Source of the DNA: Hysterangium stoloniferum
Taxonomy: Eukaryota; Basidiomycota; Agaricomycetes; Hysterangiales; Hysterangiaceae
DNA: 64,000 bases
Assembly: GCA_015178975.1 (NCBI GenBank)
Contig: WHVD01000086.1
Span: forward strand, 248,001-312,000
Direction: 5' to 3'
Shown here: positions 1 through 10,486 of the stretch, one piece after another
Position numbering within the stretch: position 1 is the stretch's first letter
Layout: the number at the start of each line of letters is the position of its first letter
Translations under genes and position numbers: made by a program
The notes under the pieces: model-generated
Told to the model about the DNA's origin: nothing
The model's input: only the letters and a program-made list of their open reading frames with translations
Database searches by the model: none

Positions 1-2
1 CA

Positions 3-761
3 TTATCGACCCCCCTTGACCCCCATCACCGCCTTTCCCTCTCACAATCACCCAGCACACCACATCAGCTCGAAGAAATGCGTAATGTACCCTATTGCGA
101 GGCGATTGGATCTCTTATGTACGCGGCACTCGGTACACGCCCAGACATAGCATTTGCAATATCCTTCCTTGCACAATTTATGCAAAACCCCGGTCGGCCG
201 CACTGGGAAGCTGTAAAAAGGGTCCTCAGATACCTGAAAGGAACAAGAGATCAATGGCTGGTATTCGGAGATAAGCGAAATGACTCACGAAATGCACTCG
301 AAGGTTTCACCGATGCAGATTGGGGCTCGCAAGAACATAGACACTCGATCTCGGGCTATGTCTTTACCATAGATGGAGGAGCTGTATCATGGAGCTCGAA
401 AAAGCAGAACGTTGTTGCATTATCAACGACGGAGGCAGAATATATAGCTGCGACTCACGCTACGAAGGAGGCCCTATGGATTCGGGCATTCATAGCCGAA
501 ATCGCTCGTTCGCTTACTCGCCCTATCACGGTCCACTGTGATAATCAATCCGCCATATCGATTGTAAAAAATGATGAATTCCACGCACGCACCAAACACA
601 TTGACATCCGATATCATTTCATTCGCGAAGTTGCCAATAAACAACTAGTGTCAATGCACTATGTACCTACGGACGATAACCCTGCCGATATGCTAACAAA
701 GCCATTAGCCAGGCCGAAGGTCGAAAGGTTCTCATATCTCGTTGGACTACGTTCCGCTTAA
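3..761 (+). CDS. Ty1/copia pol C-terminus (RT end and RNase H), 5' cut by window edge
   Basis: This is the last 253 codons of a copia-type polyprotein; the frame is open to the window edge, so the start lies outside. The signatures are copia RT/RNase H: RPDIAFAISFLAQF, then the RNase H blocks TDADWGSQEHRHSISGYVF, SSKKQNVVALSTTEAEYIA and CDNQSAISI, then KHIDIRYHFIREV and DNPADMLTKPL. RNase H removes the RNA template during reverse transcription in the cytoplasmic particle. No stop or frameshift is visible, so this end of the element could be intact. The stop codon lies 7 bp before the 3' LTR, a spacing usual for copia elements. Family assignment is firm; activity cannot be judged without the 5' half. 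Confidence 0.93.
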   Translation, partial: LSTPLDPHHRLSLSQSPSTPHQLEEMRNVPYCEAIGSLMYAALGTRPDIAFAISFLAQFMQNPGRPHWEAVKRVLRYLKGTRDQWLVFGDKRNDSRNALEGFTDADWGSQEHRHSISGYVFTIDGGAVSWSSKKQNVVALSTTEAEYIAATHATKEALWIRAFIAEIARSLTRPITVHCDNQSAISIVKNDEFHARTKHIDIRYHFIREVANKQLVSMHYVPTDDNPADMLTKPLARPKVERFSYLVGLRSA

Positions 762-768
762 GGGAGGG
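761..768 (+). other. Polypurine tract of the copia element
   Basis: AGGGAGGG directly before the LTR start is the expected primer for plus-strand DNA synthesis. It overlaps the last base of the pol stop codon. Confidence 0.7.
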
Positions 769-948
769 TGTTGAAGTAATGGTGTTACGTAAGCTGTATT
801 TGTAAGCTGGAACGCAGTGTTGGGCAACTATATAGTTGCGCTTCACTTATGGATACTATATATGGTTGGAGACCGATCGCGTAACCTCTCAGTGAAGGTT
901 TATCACTCACTGAGAGTTATATTTAGAACTGCGCAAATATTCTCAACA
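769..948 (+). repeat. 3' LTR of the copia element (180 bp)
   Basis: The LTR starts TGTTGA and ends TCAACA, a perfect short inverted terminal repeat, directly after the polypurine tract. The 5' LTR is outside the window, so the right TSD (CCAGC would be expected) cannot be confirmed. Confidence 0.8.
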
Positions 949-1261
949 CCAGCATCAAGATAGCGAGTGCCTTTGTAAAATCCTTCCCTCGCTGGACTTC
1001 GTGAGGGACGAGGGATTTTCTGTTTGTGTTGGCTCGAGCTTTGTTTCTTAAATGTGAATAAGTTAATATAAAGAGGGAATAAAATATGTATGCCACCTTT
1101 ACAACAATCGCCCTCACAAGTCTAGCGCTGCACGCTGACTACCGCTAAGATGAATAAATTAATCAAAAAGCAAAACCTAATGATGCTTATGTCATAGGGA
1201 AAATAGTCTCAGTTGCATATCTTTGAAAAATATAACATAATATAGGCTATATAAGAAGGTT
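949..1261. other. Non-coding stretch, no feature recognised
   Basis: The sequence is AT-rich with no supported ORF and no recognised repeat. It separates the copia element from the LINE relic. Confidence 0.5.
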
Positions 1262-1446
1262 TTAAATTCTTGTTGTTAATTTGGACAAAAATAATTTGTC
1301 CACATTCTCTAAAGGAGGCACATGATTATTCTGCACCCATGTTAACAACATGGCCAACTGGGCCCACTCCACCACTGCAGGCCTCGAAATCCTTGCCAAC
1401 TGTATCCACAGCCTTAGTGTAGCCAATGCCAGCCTCCTATACCACA
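1262..1446 (+). pseudogene. Tad-like LINE relic, piece 1 (after the RT domain)
   Basis: Plus-strand translation gives ANASLLYHTI, which runs across the copia insertion into VIPILTLTSPVWY in piece 2. This is the region after reverse transcriptase in Tad/I-clade non-LTR elements, where a block like VLPILTYGSPVWY is typical. Stops and frame changes are present. The relic is cut at 1446/1447 by the non-autonomous copia element. The 5' limit is uncertain; no EN or RT catalytic domain lies upstream in the window. Family-level recognition is from memory of the motif, not an alignment. Confidence 0.6.
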
Positions 1447-1451
1447 CTATT

Positions 1452-1751
1452 TGTTGGAATGTATACATCATGAACACTCGGGTATAGACACCCGACACCA
1501 CCACCATATCATTGATGGTGCCTGGTGATGGTTGGACCTGCAGCATATATAAGCTAGTTGACCATTGTAGTGTCACCTCAGTCCGTTATACATATACGTG
1601 ACTGAGGTGAGTCAAGATCCTAAGCTAATCACTGATACTGTAACTAATAGTTGCTTTATTAGTTATATTACTATTAGGTACAAAATATATTAGTCCCTTA
1701 TACATATACGTGACTGAGTTATATTACTATTAGGGACTATATATTTTAACA
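1452..1751 (+). repeat. 5' LTR of the LARD-like element
   Basis: Starts TGTTGGAATG and ends TATTTTAACA, 300 bp, the same length as the partner at 4662-4961. A GTATATAAGC-type TATA box is present near the middle (ATATATAAGC in this copy). Confidence 0.93.
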
Positions 1752-1763
1752 GGTTATGGGCCC
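1752..1763 (+). other. Primer binding site, half-tRNA type
   Basis: GGTTATGGGCCC lies directly after the LTR. Its complement GGGCCCATAACC matches the anticodon arm of initiator methionine tRNA, not the tRNA 3' end, as in Drosophila copia, which uses a half-tRNA primer. The same 12-mer follows two other LTR ends in this window (23286 and 51440). Confidence 0.75.
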
Positions 1764-3493
1764 CAGTCGCGCCAGATAACACGAATGATGAAACACCGTC
1801 CAATCGTGTTTTCAAGCCACAAGACCCTTTCATACATTCTCATACCTAATCGAAACAAAATTTCTGCACAGGCTGCAAATTCATCTTCAAAATGCTCTTC
1901 ACCCCACATTCCCTTTAGGGGACTCAAAGTTCTTACACATGGTGTCAATCACCCATTCCTACCATGTCGCCATGACAATTATCATTTGAACATACGTCCA
2001 TCATATCTACCACAATTCTATTTGAATATTAAACGGAACAAAATTTTACATTATCCTCTTCCAACATCATCTCTTTGTACCCCACCAGCTTTTTTGAGAT
2101 AGCAGTCTTGCTGAATCTATACCTCTCGATTGTCACTACAATTACTCGACTACCTTGAGGATATCTCATGCACGATGACTCGACTCAAGGACTGGACGAC
2201 CAATATGGCAACATCTTTGAATTAATTACATAAACTAGGATATATTTCATCCACAAGACTTTAAACCCATTCTACAATCGACAACTTACATAACATAACT
2301 TGTCACCATTAATTCAACAGGCAGCTAGGAGCTTTTCTTTGCGACGAACCGATCATATCTTGTCTCACGTTACCCCAATTTATTTGGTTGCGTGTTTCCT
2401 TTTTAGGTCTCCGGCGGGGAACTACGTAACAGGAGGAGTAGAGCGGTGAGGAGGAGCATTGAGAGTTAAGACACTGCAAAATGGGAAGGAGAGCGGTGAG
2501 GAGGAGCATTGAGAAGAGAACACCGCACCACAATTGCGAAAGTGGCCCTCTTTGTTTAGGTTCACCATGTAATGGTGTCTGTCCATTGTTCACCACACTC
2601 ATTGCGTGCACATCATATCCAGTGTCCTTCAACACCTCTTTCAACTCACTTTGGCGCATAATCGCGTCCACCCCATTGTCTTATTGCCACCACATCTATT
2701 GCGTCTGCACTCAACATTCTCGACACTGTCCCATTATTCCAAATTCTGCCCACGTATACTCATCATTTCATCTATCGCCTCTGTGCGAATTTTTTAGTGT
2801 ACTATTTGCACCCGTACAATACCACTTGTCGCCATTAATTTGCGAAGACCCAACCTATTCAATTTCATGGCCATCTAGGCTTACTTTAGGACACAATGCG
2901 ACAGGAGGAGTAGAGTGGTGAGGAGGAGCATTGGGAATCGACACACCACACAAATGAAAGGAGGTGGCCCACGTATTTACATTCAGTGGACTTTCCACAT
3001 TCATGTCTACCATCCTTTCAACATCTCTTTCCCCCTCTCTGACACAGAAGCCGAGGCACCAGGTTGTACACACCAATTTCCATAGGGTACGTCAGTATGG
3101 CATCTGAGCGAAGCAGCGGGGTGCTCCTCGTCCTTTCAATTAACAATGGAAAGCACAAGCGGGATTCCCAAGGTTCAGTGGACCTACAGTTTATTTCATC
3201 CCCAGTCAAAAGGAGATCATTTTAGCTCCCTTGCAGTAATGCTGTCCCACTTGCTGCATACCATTACACTTGTCCAAAGACGAGAACTACAGCAACTTGT
3301 TGAGAAATCTATCTTCCTCACATTGTTATATTTTATTTTATTTTCCTGACTCATGGCGGACCCAGACACAGAAACCAGTGGCCGCCTTATCATGACATCT
3401 ACACTTCCTGTTCCACTTCTCCAGACATCATTGACATATATCGAGACCAAGCTGGACAAGAACATTGTCTGTCAATATGCACCATCATCTTAC

Positions 3494-3850
3494 TATCGCT
3501 CCGAGCGAACTACCACATGTGCCCCATGGTACATTTTATCGCCTCTGAGCGAACTGTCACATGTGCCCCATGGTGCATTTTATCACCTCCGAGCGAACTG
3601 TCATATGTACCCCATGGTACATTTTATCACCTCTGAGCAAACTGTCACATGTGCCCCATGGTGCATTTTATCGCCTCCAAGCGAACTGTCATATGTACCC
3701 CATGGTACATTTTATCACCTCTGAGCAAACTGTCACATGTGCCCCATGGTGCATTTTATCGCCTCTGAGCGAACTATCATATGTACCCCATAGTACATTT
3801 TATCGCCTCTGAGCGACCCATCATCATTGCCCCATGGCACAATTTATTGC
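3494..3850 (+). repeat. Tandem array of about eight 43-bp units inside the LARD interior
   Basis: Each unit contains GCCCCATGG, then CATTTTATC, then a GAGCGAAC-like block, at near-43-bp spacing. It drifts to the right into AT-rich sequence. There is no coding value; the overlapping ORFs are by-products of the period. Confidence 0.85.
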
Positions 3851-4650
3851 TTCCGAGCAAACTGTTCCGCCATCATTTCTCTGTCAGCTATGTCTTTTTT
3901 TTGGGACCACCTCTTTCCAATGTCTGCTGTTGGCGACAAAAATATTGGCACATTTATAAGTCTACCTTTTTTTAGGGACAAAATTTATGGCAGAAGATTA
4001 TTTTTTTTTTCGGAACCACCTGTTCCAAGTTGACCGCAACCACCCTGTCTGGCCGGTGACGAAACTTACGGCAATATATCAAGCAAAACAAAAAACTCTA
4101 ATTTTATGGAACCGCTTGTTCCAAGTCCACCACACCACCTCTGAGTGGCCAATTCAGCAACAAAATTTATAGCACAATTTTTTTCTGACCAAAGCTATGC
4201 GAGTCGAGGAGGAGAATCTCAGTCCTGTCTCACACAGCTTCGTTCCAGTTGACCCTGGCAGATCAGTATTTCAATTTCTCGAAGCTCCACATCATCTTTG
4301 TTCGACTTCGCCTGTTTCTTCATCACCCCCACTTCATTATCAATTCCCCATCTATTCATATCAAATTCATACCGGATTTTCACATCTAGCTTATTATATC
4401 CAGACATAAGACTCTTATCTCGTGGCCCACTATTCGAGGCATCCTGCCACCCTCATTGGCAAAAGTTGTGAAACCCACATCTCCTGAAGTGGAATCTGCC
4501 ATTTCCATCAGTTCTACGACCCAGCAAGCTTCATTTTGGACCTACATTATATGACCCAAAAATCCATCTCACTTTCACCTTGCACCTACTGACTTTTGTT
4601 TAACTTCATGGTTTCCTCGATCACCAGTAGTGAAGACTCAGTTGTTCATG

Positions 4651-4661
4651 CTGAGGAGGAG
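4651..4661 (+). other. Polypurine tract of the LARD-like element
   Basis: CTGAGGAGGAG abuts the 3' LTR start. Confidence 0.7.
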
Positions 4662-4961
4662 TGTTGGAATGTATACATCATGAACACTCGGGTATAGACA
4701 CCCGACACCACCAACATATCATTGATGGTGCCTGGTGATGGTTGGACCTGCAGTGTATATAAGCTAGTTGACCATTGTAGTGTCATCTCAGTCCGTTATA
4801 CATATACGTGACTGAGGTGAGTCAAGATCCTAAGCTAATCACTGATACTGTAACTAATAGTTGCTTTATTAGTTATATTACTATTAGATACAAAATATAT
4901 TAGTTCGTTATACATATATGTGACTGAGTTATATTACTATTAGGGACTATATATTTCAACA
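4662..4961 (+). repeat. 3' LTR of the LARD-like element
   Basis: Starts TGTTGGAATG, ends ATATTTCAACA; 300 bp; followed by the TSD CTATT. Confidence 0.93.
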
Positions 4962-4966
4962 CTATT

Positions 4967-5564
4967 GTCATCCCCATCCTCACCCTCACTTCCCCAGTCT
5001 GGTACATGGGTACTTATCAGAAGCTCCTTGTGAAGCCTTTTGAGAAGGCCCAGAATAGTCCTCTGGTGGATCCTTGGCACCTTTCACACAACCCCCATTG
5101 CAGAACTGCACCATATTGGTGCCATTCTTCCCATTCCCCATCTGCTTTGCAAACTCTCAACTAATGTTGCAATTCATTTTAGATGCCTCCCTGTTTGTTC
5201 CAAGTCCTTGCCAGAGCACCACCTGACTGGGAGGGATGACAACCAAACAGCTTTTTCCTTTCCCCCCTTAGCAGACCCCACCACTGACCCACCACCATCC
5301 ACCACCTTGCCTCCTTGTCCAGCCCTGAAGCTGAGCACATCTTTCTGTGCTATGCCCCACCACATTCCCACCACCCCTCATGGGGGAACTGCAGCATGAA
5401 AAACATCCCCCTCCTTGCCACATCTCCCTCTCCTGGATCCCAGGGCCCCATGGCAATGAGGAGGCCAACACCCTCACAAAAGAGGCTGTCAACTTCCATC
5501 CCCTGTTAGAATCCCATCATCTCAGACCCCTGTGACCTGTTTTAGGCCCAAAACCCACTGTCAA
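4967..5564 (+). pseudogene. Tad-like LINE relic, piece 2 (post-RT and RNase H end)
   Basis: Frames on the plus strand give VIPILTLTSPVWY, ILGTFHTTPIAELHHIGAI and PIPHLLCKLSTN, followed by ISLSWIPGPHGNEEANTL. The last is the RNase H block that in intact elements reads like SWIPGHxGNExAD. Stops and frame shifts separate the blocks, so it is inactive. It is cut at 5564/5570 by an LTR. The match to Tad-clade LINEs is from motif recognition. Confidence 0.7.
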
Positions 5565-5569
5565 TTCAC

Positions 5570-7292
5570 TGTTGGAACCTCCACTCAAAGTACAGTATTA
5601 CTGCTCATGGTGCCCCTGACACTTGTTTCACTATAGTAGTTAACCTTTTTAGTTTTCTGTTCCATCCCCATGTTAAGTGCTGGATCTCGGGGCAGAATTC
5701 CTGGTGGATATTCTGGACACTTCCTGGAACATGTCCACAGAGTGTTCCCAGGGATTAGTTTGGGGAGTATTGGAATATTACCAGAGAGTACAGATTGGAC
5801 TTGGCTTCAGCTTATGCGCTACACCCTCATGCACTCACTCAGGTGTCCATATTTAAGAGGGCAGATATATCTGGAGTGTTTACAGATACTCAGAGTTCCT
5901 GAGGACTCTGGATGTCTGGAGTCTGGAAAGTTCTGGATATCAAGCAGACAGACAGACAGAAGGGAGAAGAGCTAATGAGATACAAACTAATTTGAAGACT
6001 AAGTCAAGATTAAAACTAAAGAGTAGGTACATGACTATGGAAGACTATATAGTTGTTCCAATAATTGGACTACATATCTAGGAGTATAATAAAACCTATT
6101 TGGAACTGTTTCCAAACTAAGGATATAATAACAAGTCAGATAAATGAGGATACAAGGATAGGGACAGATCAGGGAATAAGTGCAAGGACAATAAACAAAT
6201 GAATGAACATCTGTCAACCAGTCAGTTACCAAATGTGGAACAAAGGAAGTGAGTCAGAATATCCACAGATATCCAATACTATCCAGAAATGGATCCTAAC
6301 ACTATAATGACTACAGTAAGTGTGCATATTTCCAGGAAATCCATGGGTTCTGGGTAAGTCATAACATTGCCATAGAGAGGTGACAAGGATGATCTGGTGA
6401 AGGTTGGACCACAGACCAAAGCATCTAGAACAAATGCCAGGAGTCCAGCTGGAGTCCAGGTCAGGAAATGAGCAAGGACACTTGGACATACTAGCTGGGG
6501 AAGGGTGGAGTCTGACAGGGTCTGGGTCATAACAGAAGGTGTCTAGGTGAAGGCAGAATACCATAACAGGATGTGAAGGGTACTTGAGGGGTGAGGGTCA
6601 GGTTCCAGTGGATTCCAGATCTTAAGACTAGTCCAGAAGATAGTTTGGAACCTGATATGATTTCCAGGAAATACTCTGTGGAGTCTCCAGGAATGGATCT
6701 TCACACCCCATCCCATACACTCTCCTGTTACTATTCCCCTTTACACATCTTACTTGCCATCTCAGACCCTTTTAATATTGTTTAGTATACTACATTTAGT
6801 CTCCCTGCCTTGTCATCAACTTCTCATGATCTGTTTCACCATTTGCTTCTTGATTGGCTCCTCCAGTCATCTATCTCATTGTAGTATATAATCTTCTTCA
6901 TGTACATATGTTACAATACCTAGTTTGAAAATCAACTTAGATTACCCTCTACTAGTTTTAAGTCTCATTCTTCCATTCTCCATACTTCCAAAGATGTTCT
7001 TGGCAAGCCGTGAACTCTTACTATATGACTCTTAGTATTTCAGCCCCCCACTCAACTGAGCTAAGTGTTGAACTTCATCTCTACCATACTATTTGCTTTG
7101 TTTGAAATACTGGAGCACCCTAACAGTTCACATGAGGGTGCAACACATAAGTTGAAGCCAAGCTCCACTGCAATTATAGAGTTGGATCTCCCAACTAGTA
7201 TGATCTCTATCATTGGCCCCCCAATTAGCTCATTTCCAATCATTGGATCCCCGACTTAAAGCCCTCCTTCCCCTTTTAGCTTAGATCTTAAC
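5570..7292 (+). mobile_element. Solo LTR A, interrupted by LTR B
   Basis: Starts TGTTGGAACC and ends GATCTTAAC. The flanks TTCAC (5565-5569) and TTCCC (7293-7297) are probably a TSD with one change. It resembles the LTRs at 7606, 30497 and 40814: shared blocks are GTGCCCCTGACACTTG-like, AACTTAGATTACC-like, and GAGGGTGCAACACATAAG near the 3' end. No partner LTR or interior is seen, so it is a solo LTR left by LTR-LTR recombination. Confidence 0.75.
5671..6705 (-). mobile_element. Solo LTR B (1035 bp) nested in LTR A, TSD CCCCA
   Basis: On the plus strand it starts TGTTAAGTGC and ends GATCTTCACA. The TSD CCCCA is perfect at 5666-5670 and 6706-6710. Minus orientation is assigned from the shared R/U5 motif at 5806-5836. 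It is homologous to LTR C (7531-8799) along most of its length. Confidence 0.85.
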
Positions 7293-7525
7293 TTCCCCCA
7301 TACTCCACTCCACTGTTTTATGGGCCCCTGGAGCACATGAAGGCATTATCTCTGAACCTCTGGTGCAAGGACCAGCTCTGCTTCTCCCACACCAATGCTG
7401 CCACCATTGCACTCCACAACCCCCCTGCCCCTGTGGCACATCAGCTATTCAGTCACACCTCCACATATTGTCTGAGTGCCCCCTCTACAAGGAACACTGC
7501 CACCTCCTACTCAACACCTCTCAGG
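7293..7525 (+). pseudogene. Tad-like LINE relic, piece 3 (C-terminal zinc-like end)
   Basis: One frame reads HILSECPLYKEHCHLLLN after a CPCG block. This resembles the Cys/His-rich tail at the end of ORF2 in Tad-like LINEs (a CPxCG then HxxxxCPxY pattern). The relic is broken by stops and by LTR C after the codons for NTSQDL. Confidence 0.6.
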
Positions 7526-7530
7526 ACCTG

Positions 7531-8799
7531 TGTTAAGTGCCATGTCAGGAACTTATTCTGGAACTATCAGAAAATAACTGGGAACTCAGAAACTTCCAGA
7601 TAGGGTGTTAAGCTCTAAGCTAGAAGAGGGGAAATGCTCTAAGTCAGAGGGCCAATGATGGGAAATGAGTTAAATCAAGGGGCTGAATAGAGATCATACT
7701 AGTTGGGAGGTCTGACTCTATAACCATAGTGGAGCTTGGCTTCAACTTATGTGTTGCATCTTTGCACAAACTGTCAGGTTGCTCTGGTATTTCAAACAGA
7801 GCAGATAGTATGATAGGAGTAGAAATTGACACTTAGCTTAATTGACTGGGGGGCTGAATCACTAAGAGTTGAAGAGTAGAGAGTCATGGCTTGCCAAAGA
7901 CCACTCTTTAAGAATATAGTGATGAGGGGAAAAGGCAAAAAACTAAGAGGGGCTAATCTAAGTCAATATTCAACTGAAGAACTGTAGTGTACATGGAAAG
8001 AACTTTATAAGATGGGTGATTGGAAGGCTGATCAGAGAAGCAAAGTGTAGGATGGATCAAAGGGAAGTGATGATGAGGTGGGGAGAGATAGAAACTAATG
8101 TATGGTACTAAGAAACAATACTAGGTGGCAAATAAGAGTATATGTAGAGACAGAAAATAGAGGAGTGGATGGAGTGGAGATGGAATGGGGTTGAAGTGTA
8201 CTATAAACAAGTATTGGGGGCACCGTGAGGGATAATGATGTGAGTGGAGGCTCCAATAATGAGATGATGAGGGTTTTCTAGTGAAAAACAAGTTATTGGG
8301 GGTCCAAAATGATAGGATCCTAACATAGGGTTAGGACATTGGCTTCAGCTTATGTGTTGCACCCCTATGCCAAATACTCAGAATGTCCTTAATTTTGGAG
8401 ATGGGATTTATGTGGCAAGATTACAGATATTCAGAGTCCCAAAGAGTTCCAAATATCAAGCATACAGAAAGAAGGAAGGAATAAGAAACTAAGTCAATAT
8501 CAGATCTAAGGTAAAGTACAAATTTGCAGAAACTAATATAAGTTCTTTCATTATTGTACACAAACTAGGATCATAATAAAACAGAGTAGGGTAAGTATTC
8601 TGAAATGGGAATACAACAAACAAATGAAATAATACTTGTTGACTGACAAGTTACCAAATGTGGAACAAGGATGAGGTTCAGAAGTACAGGAACTAAAAAT
8701 GCTCCATGGTTGGAAGTTGGGTTGGAAAGTCAGGTTGGAAAGTTATGGAAAGTTATGGATAATTATAGAAGATTGAAGTATCTGGGAATGGGTCAAACA
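7531..8799 (-). mobile_element. Solo LTR C, interrupted by LTR D, TSD ACCTG
   Basis: On the plus strand it starts TGTTAAGTGCC and ends GGTCAAACA. The TSD ACCTG is perfect at 7526-7530 and 8800-8804. With LTR D and its TSD removed it is about 544 bp and aligns by eye with LTR B, including GTTACCAAATGTGGAACAA. Minus orientation comes from the R/U5 motif at 8340-8371. Confidence 0.85.
7606..8325 (-). mobile_element. Solo LTR D (720 bp) nested in LTR C, TSD TAGGG
   Basis: On the plus strand it starts TGTTAAGCTC and ends GATCCTAACA. The TSD TAGGG is perfect at 7601-7605 and 8326-8330. It belongs to the same family as the solo LTR at 40814-41531 (718 bp), with matching ends and a matching R/U5 motif at 7736-7767. 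Confidence 0.9.
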
Positions 8800-8804
8800 A
8801 CCTG

Positions 8805-9035
8805 TCCCCCTCCACCATCCTCAGAACCCACAAAGGGCTCACCACTCTAGTGAAGTTCATTAACACTTCCAATCGCTTTGTCAAGTCATAGCCTCCTGGT
8901 TTTTTGTCACTTCCTCTCTTCCTTCCCCCTTCCCCTCCCTACAATTGACCCTCATACCCACACCTCTTGTTCCTTTTTCTCTTTGTTCTCTCTCATTTTT
9001 CTATATCCTATATATCCTGTATTCTAAGTTCCACA
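8805..9035 (+). pseudogene. Tad-like LINE relic, piece 4 (ORF2 end and 3' UTR)
   Basis: Across the LTR C insertion the frame continues from NTSQDL to SPSTILRTHKGLTTLVKF (one residue uncertain) and ends at a TAG near 8888. A pyrimidine-rich tail follows with TATATCC repeats near 9003-9020, which may be the LINE 3' end. That limit is a guess. Confidence 0.55.
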
Positions 9036-9663
9036 CTCTTCCGCACTAGATAGTCTTCAAGGACTTCGAGTTCTGCTTATATTTTCGCACCCGCCCTTCC
9101 ACTTACCCTAATTATGCTGCATGTATTTCGCTTCCGCCGGCTTGAGCACGGCCCGATTTATTTCTGGTCGCGCAAAAGAGCGGTAACGACGCAATAGACT
9201 CTATTTGCTCCCCAAAACTCACGAATGAACGACAGAGACGCCGAACTTCTCACATGTGGTAACTAACTGGATTTGGCGCCGACAAATTTCGTGGATGTTT
9301 ACTTCAGATAGGTTCAGCATTTGGAAGACGCTTAAAGTTAAAAAAAAGGAATTAAAAAAGTCTCGGGTTGCTATCAATCTAACTAAAATTACGTAACGAT
9401 TGGGAAATCATGAACATTGTTATAAGCCTACATAAGATTTCTTAGGTTTTTTCCTGCAGATAAATCAAGTTGTGTTGTATTGTATGAATAGCAAAATAAT
9501 TGAAAATTAAATTAAATAATTCCAACTAAAGTGGCTGCAAAAGGCGATGGTCAGGTTCAAAGTCCGAAAGCTGACTCAGCCTAATTCCTTCCTCCTGCAA
9601 CTCAATCCTTCGTCTGCTGTTACATCGAACATCGTATAGTCTCCGAGTCATCAATAAAGACGC
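9036..9663. other. Intergenic, upstream of the small membrane protein gene
   Basis: Mostly AT-rich unique sequence with no supported ORF or repeat. The last 100 bp should hold the promoter of the next gene; no TATA box stands out. Confidence 0.5.
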
Positions 9664-10031
9664 ATGGGGAAGTCAAAATACGAAAGTCTTCCAACATCTA
9701 CGGCACGCTCTACTTCGCCAGAGCTTCAGGAACGATTCAAACGCGATATACGGTTCAATCCACCTCCGCCCTCGCCCTGGAAGCGTGTTGCGCTTTTGTT
9801 ATTTGTAGTGGTATTGTTTTATTTCGCGCTCAAAATGCGATTAAGCAAGGAGGAGCCTCAGATTATCTATGCTGATAGGTGGCTTCTATTGGATGTGATA
9901 ACGGAGTATTAGCTAATTTACCTCATGGAGTGACCAGATATTCGAAGGAACACAAATATAGGCCTGCTGCGTCTCCAGTAATTACTGAACGGCTGGAGGA
10001 TGGGCGTATACGGCTGCGTGGTGCGCTTTGA
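9664..10031 (+). CDS. Small single-pass membrane protein, one intron, 102 aa
   Basis: Exons 9664-9878 and 9938-10031 are joined across a 59-bp GT-AG intron (9879-9937). Without splicing the frame stops early; with splicing it gives a smooth C-terminus ending RLEDGRIRLRGAL. Residues about 1-40 are polar and basic with FNPPPPSPWKR. About 41-58 form one hydrophobic helix (VALLLFVVVLFYFALKM). The tail is basic and may face the lumen. There is no signal peptide. It resembles small uncharacterised membrane proteins of other basidiomycetes as I recall them, especially the RYSKEHKYRPAASPVITE stretch; no function is known to me. The gene stands alone between repeats and the F-box gene. Confidence 0.8.
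9879..9937 (+). other. Intron of the small membrane protein gene
   Basis: GTGGCT donor, CTAAT branch-like site, GACCAG acceptor; 59 bp. Splicing converts AG plus A into an Arg codon and opens 30 further codons. Confidence 0.8.
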
Positions 10032-10486
10032 ATTTTGCGTTAATGTTTAGTGAAGGAGATGGTTAGACGCTTATTTGGACTTGTGTGTCTCATGAGATAA
10101 TTTTCTTCAATTAATTACGCCTAACTCAGTGTTCTTTAGGGGGTGAATTTTATACTTGTAATTTACGCACACGGACGTTATCCATGTTTGCTATGCAGCA
10201 CGCATACCCAACTGTGAAACGTATAATTAGGTAAATTGACGATTCTTGACGGCATCGAAGATAATTGTTTAAATTTACATTTCTATTTTTCTTGTGCAAT
10301 ATCAGCCCCTTTCTATGGAAATATTCCGATTTCGTCAATGAAAGTCTGCCAAGAACGTTTAATAAACTATTAAGCCGCGAAGTCGCCAATTTATTAACAA
10401 GTACTTAGTTCATAATTACCAAAATGACATAGTATACATCCGTTATATCAATATGTAATTTGCCCTATAAAAGGTTCTAATTGTCC
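10032..10486. other. Intergenic between convergent genes
   Basis: AT-rich, with no supported gene. It holds the 3' ends of the membrane-protein and F-box genes, which converge. Confidence 0.5.

Larger units (their letters stand above)
1447..4966 (+). mobile_element. Non-autonomous copia-type element (LARD-like), complete with TSD CTATT
   Basis: Two 300-bp LTRs (1452-1751 and 4662-4961) bound a 2.9-kb interior. The TSD CTATT is perfect at 1447-1451 and 4962-4966. A primer binding site follows the 5' LTR and a polypurine tract precedes the 3' LTR, but the interior shows no gag, protease, integrase, RT or RNase H. It therefore needs proteins in trans. By eye the LTRs differ at about nine positions in 300, so the insertion is not very old. 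It has inserted into the LINE relic: the peptide across the empty site reads on sensibly. The interior also holds a duplicated purine-rich block (near 2420-2515 and 2900-2935) and a 43-bp tandem array. Confidence 0.9.

Noticed and set aside
1785-4409. ORFs within the copia-type LARD interior
   Set aside because: No similarity to gag or pol, overlapping tandem repeats, low complexity.
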